The notes under the pieces were generated by a model. The model did no database searches, was not told the origin of the DNA, and worked only from the letters and a program-made list of their open reading frames with translations. A DNA stretch of 10,954 nt from Anaerolineaceae bacterium (GTDB taxonomy: Bacteria; Chloroflexota; Anaerolineae; Anaerolineales; Anaerolineaceae): NCBI GenBank assembly GCA_028714615.1, contig JAQTMA010000080.1, positions 1-10,954 of the forward strand. Direction: 5' to 3'. Made by a program: the position numbers and the translations under genes. Of this stretch, positions 6,053 through 10,954 are shown one piece after another. The number at the start of each line of letters is the position of its first letter. Within the stretch, counting starts at the first letter, position 1.

Positions 6053-6567
6053 GGGAGCCCGGCCTCCAGCCGGTAAGGTGCTATGCGGTCCAGGTTGCCA
6101 ACAAATACGGGCAGGTTCGCCTGCCCAAGCATCTGGCGAATGGCCATGTTCTCGCCGGTATGATACCAGTAGTGATAAATGACGCGCTGCATGAGGGAGC
6201 CAAGCAGATATTTGCTCGGTTTGCCTTTCCGCACAACGCACTGTTGCAAGTCCTGCGGAGTGAGCTTCTCAAGCCAGGGATCGGAAGCCCGGGTAATCGC
6301 CTCCCAGGCGGTCCGCATCTCCCTCAGCTCAGGCGTGCTCGCGGGGGCGCCATAACAAAACAACTGATCCACCTCGGGCAGCAGCATCTTTCCCTGCCCA
6401 TAAAACAGGAAATAACGCTGCTCCTGCCAGGCCAGGTGGCCTACATTCCAACTGATGCAATTCATCGGCAAGATACGCCGCTGCGCGTCTGATTCCTTCA
6501 CGCCTTTCAATCCGCGCAGAAACTCACTGCGGGTGAAGCGCAATTGCTCCACAAGCGGGGTTGGCAT
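6049..6567 (-). CDS. DinB-fold (DinB_2-like) protein, putative metalloenzyme
   Basis: The 172-aa protein matches the DinB/YfiT four-helix-bundle family, which is named after a Bacillus damage-inducible gene and is unrelated to DNA polymerase IV. The usual three histidine ligands are visible: H44 in W40-N-V-G-H-L-A-W and H132-x3-H136 in Y131-H-Y-W-Y-H-T-G-E. These bind a divalent metal, and many family members are thiol-dependent S-transferases (for example with bacillithiol or mycothiol); which thiol, if any, applies here is unknown. The ATG at 6567 has a very strong Shine-Dalgarno AGGAGGA (plus-strand 6574-6580) at 6 nt spacing. The gene overlaps the RNB ribonuclease by 4 bp, so the two are translationally coupled. 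It follows the oxidoreductase stop by 43 bp. Confidence 0.88.
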   Translation of the reverse strand: MPTPLVEQLRFTRSEFLRGLKGVKESDAQRRILPMNCISWNVGHLAWQEQRYFLFYGQGKMLLPEVDQLFCYGAPASTPELREMRTAWEAITRASDPWLEKLTPQDLQQCVVRKGKPSKYLLGSLMQRVIYHYWYHTGENMAIRQMLGQANLPVFVGNLDRIAPYRLEAGLP

Positions 6568-6610
6568 CTTTTGTCCTCCTTCCTTACCTATCCAAGTGCA
6601 CCAGCGGTGA

Positions 6611-7588
6611 TTACAGTTTCACCGCTGCTCGCTGGTCGGCCGATTGCAGCAACGCGCGGATCGCGGCGACGTTCCCCCGGCTGTCCGCCAGGCTGATGCG
6701 CGGTGGAATTCCGGAGAGGATCGCATCGGCCATATTCTCAACCTCGCCAGCATACAGGTCGACGGCCGGGAAACCGATCAACTCTTCATACCCGCCATGC
6801 TTCAAAGCAATTGTGGCGGCCTCCCTGGGGTTGAAGGGAACCGGTATATGCAAGGTACCCGCATCGCCGGCAATCTCGATGAACGTGCGGTCATCCGAGA
6901 TGAAGCTGGAGTCGATCTGGGCGACGACGTTACCGGGGAACTGCAACTGGCTGGCAAAACTGACGTCCACGCCGCTAGGCCCCAATAACTGCCATCCGGT
7001 GACCTCGACCGGCTCCGAGCCGAGCAGCATGCGCGCGTAGCTGAGCGGGTAGCAGCCCACGTCCCACAGGCAGCCGCCCCCGATCTCCGGATTCAGGCGC
7101 ACGTCGCTCGCCCGGTCCAGGCGGAAGCGAAACGCGCCGCGCACCAGCCAGATTTTGCCCAACACCCCGCTGGAGACGAGTTCCTGCACCTTGAGCGTTT
7201 GAGGGAGGTGCCGGTACATAAAAGCTTCCTGAACGACCACACCGGCCTGATGGGCAGCGGCTGCCACCGCGTCGACTTCCGCGACGCTGGTGGCCAGCGG
7301 TTTTTCACACAGCACGTGCTTCCCGGCGCGGATGGCCCGAATCGTCCACTCGGCGTGCAATCCGTTGGGCAAGGAGATGTAGACCACCTGCACCTGTGGA
7401 TCGGCCAACAAGGCAGCATAGCTCCCATAGGCTGCCGGGATCGACCATTCGCGCGCATAAGCCTGCGCCCGGACAATATCCCGGCTGGCAACCGCCAAAA
7501 GTTGGTTACGCTTGGATGAACGCAGGGGCGGGATGAGCGCTCGATTGATACGCGCGGTCCCCAGGATTCCCCACCCTAATGATTTCAT
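6611..7588 (-). CDS. Gfo/Idh/MocA-family NAD(P)-dependent oxidoreductase
   Basis: The 325-aa product has the two-domain layout of this family. An N-terminal Rossmann fold carries G7-I-L-G10-T-A12 for dinucleotide binding and the family hallmark C94-E95-K96-P97, whose lysine is part of the catalytic site. The C-terminal alpha/beta substrate domain contains E121-A-F-M-Y-R and G171-G-C-L-W-D176-V-G-C-Y180, the usual position of the catalytic Tyr/His. E-A-F-M-Y-R with the D-x-G-x-Y pattern is typical of dihydrodiol-dehydrogenase or sugar-dehydrogenase-like members acting on sugars or cyclitols. The substrate cannot be assigned. I prefer ATG 7588 (GAGAGG about 9 nt upstream) to the in-frame ATG at 7633, because M-K-S-L-G-W-G-I-L-G is the standard family N-terminus. 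It is divergent from dnaN. Confidence 0.92.
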   Translation of the reverse strand: MKSLGWGILGTARINRALIPPLRSSKRNQLLAVASRDIVRAQAYAREWSIPAAYGSYAALLADPQVQVVYISLPNGLHAEWTIRAIRAGKHVLCEKPLATSVAEVDAVAAAAHQAGVVVQEAFMYRHLPQTLKVQELVSSGVLGKIWLVRGAFRFRLDRASDVRLNPEIGGGCLWDVGCYPLSYARMLLGSEPVEVTGWQLLGPSGVDVSFASQLQFPGNVVAQIDSSFISDDRTFIEIAGDAGTLHIPVPFNPREAATIALKHGGYEELIGFPAVDLYAGEVENMADAILSGIPPRISLADSRGNVAAIRALLQSADQRAAVKL

Positions 7589-7760
7589 CTCATTTTGCCT
7601 CTCTTTTATGACAGTATCCCAATCTCTACTCATTTTTCTGGTTACGTTGTATACTCATTTAACCGCTTTTTCCTGACTTTGTCCATCAAAGGAACCATCG
7701 GAGTTCGTTTCTGAGGTATTCATCCATATCCATCCTTCCCAAAGAAGAGGGCTGACCTGC
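7589..7760. promoter_or_regulatory. Divergent control region between oxidoreductase and dnaN
   Basis: This 172-bp region is T-rich on the plus strand. TATACT at 7650-7655 is a fair -10 for dnaN about 105 nt upstream of its ATG, and the palindromic GTATAC inside it (7649-7654) also offers a TATACA -10 leftward. No good -35 is visible in either direction. The 9-bp word TACTCATTT occurs at 7627-7635 and 7652-7660, 25 bp apart, and its core CTCATTT occurs again at 7589-7595. I see no terminator or RNA gene here. Confidence 0.35.
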
Positions 7761-8891
7761 ATGAAAGCGACCGTCCAACAGCAACACCTCGCTCACGGGC
7801 TGAGTATAGTATCGCGCGCCGTTTCACCCCGCAGCACCCTACCGGTGCTCGGCAATATCCTGATCGCCAGCGATGAAGGCCGCCTGCGCCTCTCGGCGAC
7901 CAACCTGGAGCTCGGCATCACCTGTTGGATCGGGGCCAAGATCGAAGAAGAGGGCTCGACCACCGTCCCGGCGCGGACCCTCACCGACCTGGTCAGCGCA
8001 TTGCCCAACGACCAGGTCAGCCTGGTGCTCAACGCGCGTACCCAAACCCTGACCGTGACCTGCGGCGCCTCCAACACCGACATCAAGGGCATCGACGCCC
8101 AGGAATTCCCTCCCCTGCCGGCGCCTGACCTTACTGGCGGGATCGAGATCAACGTGGCAGACTTCAAAGAAATGGTCCAGCAAGTGGCCTTCGCAGCCAG
8201 CACAGATGAAGCCCGCCCGGTGTTGATGGGCGTCCTGCTGAAAGTTGAGAACAGCCACATTTCTCTGGCAGCGGCAGATGGATTCCGCATCTCCGAGCGC
8301 AAGGCCGAACTCTCCAGCCCTACCCCGCAGGCGATGACCGCCATCATTCCGGCGCGCGCCCTTTCCGAGCTGGCGCGCATTACCTCGGATGGCGAGCAGT
8401 GCATTACCATGCTGATGCCTCACGGGCGCGGGCAGGTCATCTTCCACCTGAAAGATATCGAGCTGGTATCCCAATTGATCGACGGGAACTACCCGGATTA
8501 CCGCCAGGTCGTGCCGCGCTCGTTCAAAACCCGCACCATCGTCACCACAGCCGAGGCGCTCAAAGCCTGCAAGCAAGCTGAGATCATCGCGCGGGAGAGC
8601 ACCAACGTGGTGCGCTTGAACATCATCCCCGGTGGGGAGCTCAAACCCGGGGTAGTAGAGATCTCGGCCATTTCAGAAGAAACGGGCTCGAGCGATATCA
8701 AGATCGACGCCACCGTCGATGGCAATCCCTTGCTGATCGCCTTCAACGTCAAGTTCCTGCGCGAAGTGCTGGAAGTGATCAAGGCCTCCAGCGTAGCTTT
8801 CGAGACGACCGTCGCCAACAGCCCCGGGTTGATCAAACCCGTGGGCGATGACAACTTCATCCATGTGATCATGCCCATGCACCTGGGCTAA
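7761..8891 (+). CDS. dnaN: DNA polymerase III beta subunit (sliding clamp)
   Basis: The 376-aa protein has the length and sequence of bacterial beta clamps. Three structurally similar domains would fall at about 1-118, 119-245 and 246-376. Family landmarks include the start M-K-A-T-V, S24-T-L-P-V-L-G-N-I-L-I in domain I, the domain II segments beginning F-A-A-S-T-D-E-A-R-P-V-L-M-G-V and A-A-D-G-F-R, N-Y-P-D-Y-R (interdomain region), and the C-terminus V-I-M-P-M-H-L-G, close to the usual V-M-P-M-R-L. The head-to-tail dimer encircles DNA and tethers polymerase III and repair proteins through a pocket in domains II/III. The ATG at 7761 has only a distant GAGG (about 11 nt away). Unlike in many bacteria, the neighbours are not dnaA or recF. 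The TAA is followed directly by the next gene's ATG, so the two genes are probably cotranscribed. Confidence 0.97.
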   Translation: MKATVQQQHLAHGLSIVSRAVSPRSTLPVLGNILIASDEGRLRLSATNLELGITCWIGAKIEEEGSTTVPARTLTDLVSALPNDQVSLVLNARTQTLTVTCGASNTDIKGIDAQEFPPLPAPDLTGGIEINVADFKEMVQQVAFAASTDEARPVLMGVLLKVENSHISLAAADGFRISERKAELSSPTPQAMTAIIPARALSELARITSDGEQCITMLMPHGRGQVIFHLKDIELVSQLIDGNYPDYRQVVPRSFKTRTIVTTAEALKACKQAEIIARESTNVVRLNIIPGGELKPGVVEISAISEETGSSDIKIDATVDGNPLLIAFNVKFLREVLEVIKASSVAFETTVANSPGLIKPVGDDNFIHVIMPMHLG

Positions 8892-10954
8892 ATGCCTATT
8901 CCTGCCACCCCGACCGACCGGCTGGTCAGCATTACGCTGGCGTTGGCGCAATACCCGATCCTCAGCAATCGCATCCGCACGCATATGCGCGCTGAGTTAT
9001 TCAACCGCGGCGTAATCAACACGTCGATCTTTGAGGCCGAGGTGCGCGAGCTGGCAATCCTCTCGCAAGAGCGCGAGGGCATATACAATCCCTTTATCGA
9101 AGAACCCACCGAAATTTGGGACCGGCGGATCATTGCGATCCGCGAGCACCTCACCGACGTCTATTTCGCCAACCACCTGACGCTTGATTTATTCGAGCAA
9201 GTGGTGCGCGACGTGCTCACCGAACGGGGCGTCTCCTCCGGGGAGCTAGTGCTTTCGGTCAACCCCGAACTGGCGCCGTTGGACCTGCTCTTCGAACAAG
9301 CCCTCTCCATTGAAAAAATGCCGGATGATGAGAAGGCCAAGTTTGAGCCCCGCCTGCGCGAGACCAAAGTCGTGCTCATCCGCAACCTGATCAGCGACCA
9401 GCTTGGGTACATTAACATCGCCAAGCAGTGGTTTACCGTCACCGACCTGGCCGAGATCCGTAAGCGGAAGATCGGCTCGGGGCGGATTGGAGGGAAAGCC
9501 GCCGGCGTCATGCTGGCCTGGCGCATCCTCAACGAAACGGGGGATCCCGAGCTGCGCCGGCGCATCCATATCCCCGAGTCCTACTTCATCGGCTCGGATA
9601 TGCTCTACACCTTCATGTCGATCAATAACCTGGTGCATTGGAACGACCAGAAATATAAGCCCGAAGAGCAAATGCGCGCCGAGTTCCCCCAGATCCAGCG
9701 GGATTTCGAGGCGGGCGCCTTCCCACCCGACGTACTGGAGCGCCTGCGAGACCTGCTGACCCTGGTGGGTCCGAAACCGTTGATCGTGCGCTCTTCCAGC
9801 TTATTGGAAGATAACTTCGGCGCTTCTTTTGCCGGAAAATACGACAGTATCTTCTGTCCCAATCAGGGAACGCCGGCCCAGAACCTGGAAGACCTGACCC
9901 GCGCCATCATCCGCATCTTTTCGACGACGCTCAACCCCGGTGCGCTGGTCTACCGGCGCTCGAAAGGGTTACTCGATTACGACGAGCGCATGGCCATCCT
10001 GATCCAGGTGGTGGAGGGCGAGCGCTACAGACAGTATTTCTTCCCGCAAGCCGCGGGCGTGGCTTTCAGCCGGAACCTGTACCGCTGGTCGCCACTGATC
10101 CGGGAGCAGGATGGCTTCATCCGCCTGGTATGGGGACTGGGCACGCGCGCGGTCGACCGGGTGGGTACCGATTACCCGCGCCTGGTAGCGCTCAGCCACC
10201 CCCTGCTGCGGCCCAGTTCGGCTCCGCAGGTGATCCGCAAATACTCGCAGCAGGAGGTCGACCTGATCGACCTGGAAACCAACCGCTTCGTGACCCTGCC
10301 CGTCCACGAAGTGTTGCGCCCGGATTACCCCGCATTGCGCTTTCTGGCGCAACTCGATCAGGAAGACTACTTCAGTTCGATCCACACGCGCATTAGCGAC
10401 CAGGAAGTCTCCGCCCTCACCCTGACCTTCGAGGACTTTCTGCGCCGTACGCCCTTCGCCGAGAGCATGCGCCAGATTCTCCACCAGCTCGAAAGCCAAT
10501 ATCATAGCCCGGTGGACGTGGAATTCACCGCCCGGGTGACCGAGATGGATCGAATCCACCCAGACATTGAAATTGCCCTGATCCAATGTCGCCCACAGAG
10601 CCACCTGCAAGAGATCGACCGCGTGCATCTGCCGGCCAACCTGCCGGAAGAGGATGTGATCTTCTCAACGCGATTCATGGTACCGCAGGGTCACGTTCCG
10701 GATATCCGTTACGTGCTGTTCATCACGCCTGAAGCGTACTTTGCCTTGCCCACTCCCCAGGCGCGCAGCGAGCTCAGCCGCGCGATCGGCAAGTTGAATG
10801 CTGCGCTCCAGGGCCAGACCTTCATCTGCGTCGGACCCGGCCGGTGGGGCACAACCAACCCCGACCTGGGCGTTCCGGTCGAATACGCCGACGTCTACAA
10901 CACGCGCGCCCTGGTAGAAATGACCGGAAAAGGCATCGGCCCAGAGCCGGACCC
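8892..10954 (+). CDS. PEP/pyruvate-binding domain protein (PPDK/PEP-synthase N-terminal type), C-terminus beyond window
   Basis: An uninterrupted frame of 687 codons starts at the ATG immediately after the dnaN TAA and runs off the right edge. Residues 1-190 are mostly charged and helical with no family I recognise. From about 195 it matches the ATP-grasp-like nucleotide-binding domain of pyruvate phosphate dikinase and PEP synthase: G200-G-K-A-A-G205, then V299-R-S-S-S with L304-L-E-D-N-F-G and A311-S-F-A-G-K, then A388-G-V-A-F-S-R394, and Q565-C-R-P-Q569 near the end of the domain. Those motifs bind ATP and orient the phosphates. After this comes a further domain with V-G-P-G-R-W-G-T near residue 650. 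No swivelling phosphohistidine domain (T-x-G-G-x-x-x-H) or PEP-binding barrel is seen within the window, so it is not a complete canonical PEP synthase here. The true reaction is unknown. No Shine-Dalgarno is visible, consistent with translation by ribosomes finishing dnaN. Confidence 0.85.
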   Translation, partial: MPIPATPTDRLVSITLALAQYPILSNRIRTHMRAELFNRGVINTSIFEAEVRELAILSQEREGIYNPFIEEPTEIWDRRIIAIREHLTDVYFANHLTLDLFEQVVRDVLTERGVSSGELVLSVNPELAPLDLLFEQALSIEKMPDDEKAKFEPRLRETKVVLIRNLISDQLGYINIAKQWFTVTDLAEIRKRKIGSGRIGGKAAGVMLAWRILNETGDPELRRRIHIPESYFIGSDMLYTFMSINNLVHWNDQKYKPEEQMRAEFPQIQRDFEAGAFPPDVLERLRDLLTLVGPKPLIVRSSSLLEDNFGASFAGKYDSIFCPNQGTPAQNLEDLTRAIIRIFSTTLNPGALVYRRSKGLLDYDERMAILIQVVEGERYRQYFFPQAAGVAFSRNLYRWSPLIREQDGFIRLVWGLGTRAVDRVGTDYPRLVALSHPLLRPSSAPQVIRKYSQQEVDLIDLETNRFVTLPVHEVLRPDYPALRFLAQLDQEDYFSSIHTRISDQEVSALTLTFEDFLRRTPFAESMRQILHQLESQYHSPVDVEFTARVTEMDRIHPDIEIALIQCRPQSHLQEIDRVHLPANLPEEDVIFSTRFMVPQGHVPDIRYVLFITPEAYFALPTPQARSELSRAIGKLNAALQGQTFICVGPGRWGTTNPDLGVPVEYADVYNTRALVEMTGKGIGPEPD

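Noticed and set aside
6053..6241. 63-codon N-terminal extension of the RNB ribonuclease frame
   Set aside because: It lies entirely within the DinB-fold gene in another frame, shows no domain similarity, and the ATGA overlap with GGAG gives a better start at 6052.
7839..8576. Long antisense ORF opposite dnaN
   Set aside because: It is a shadow of the G+C-rich codon pattern of dnaN; the product has His/Asp/Gly-rich composition typical of antisense frames.
9969..10628. 219-codon antisense ORF opposite the PEP-binding protein gene
   Set aside because: The sense frame carries clear ATP-grasp motifs across the same interval; the antisense frame shows no family features.
1..10954. CRISPR array, insertion sequence, integrase, tRNA or rRNA gene
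   Set aside because: No regularly spaced repeats, transposase-like proteins, terminal inverted repeats or cloverleaf/rRNA-like segments were found on reading both strands by eye.

Overview
The window looks like an ordinary chromosomal segment of a free-living bacterium with moderately high G+C, roughly 55-60 % by eye. I see no phage, transposon, CRISPR array, rRNA or tRNA gene. The gene mix (dnaN away from dnaA and abutting a large PEP/pyruvate-binding protein, a short RNB ribonuclease, a DinB-fold protein, HEAT/LRV repeat proteins) suggests a Chloroflexota (Anaerolineae-like) genome. That is an impression from gene style, not a demonstrated placement.

Left part (1-2445, all minus strand). 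A repeat protein of LRV/HEAT type runs off the left edge. Next comes a compact cluster read from 2445 down to about 500: an unrecognised 114-aa beta-rich protein, a GNAT acetyltransferase, a DUF1294 membrane protein, a hemolysin III/PAQR membrane protein, and possibly a 30-codon small ORF. Spacings are 8 bp, a 4-bp GTGA overlap, 21 bp and a 4-bp ATGA overlap, so one polycistronic, partly translationally coupled message is likely.

Middle (2446-3846). An AT-rich leader carries a plausible promoter and a hairpin over the Shine-Dalgarno sequence. It precedes a plus-strand membrane fatty acid desaturase with all three histidine boxes. The desaturase converges on the next minus-strand group with no obvious terminator between them.

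Minus-strand group 3885-7588. Reading from 7588 down: a Gfo/Idh/MocA NAD(P)-dependent oxidoreductase, a DinB-fold protein, an RNB-domain ribonuclease overlapping it by 4 bp, and a HEAT-repeat protein. Only the DinB/RNB pair is tightly linked.

Right part (7589-10954). A divergent intergenic region with small direct repeats leads into dnaN (DNA polymerase III beta clamp). Its TAA stop is followed immediately by the ATG of a large PEP/pyruvate-binding (PPDK/PEP-synthase N-terminal, ATP-grasp type) protein that continues past the right edge. The two are almost certainly cotranscribed.

I found no convincing new multi-gene system. The items most worth checking are an A9 slippage-prone run inside the 114-aa gene, the possible SD-masking hairpin before the desaturase, the altered metal-site signature in the RNB protein, the dnaN/PEP-binding gene fusion-like junction, and the ATGA-coupled small ORF.
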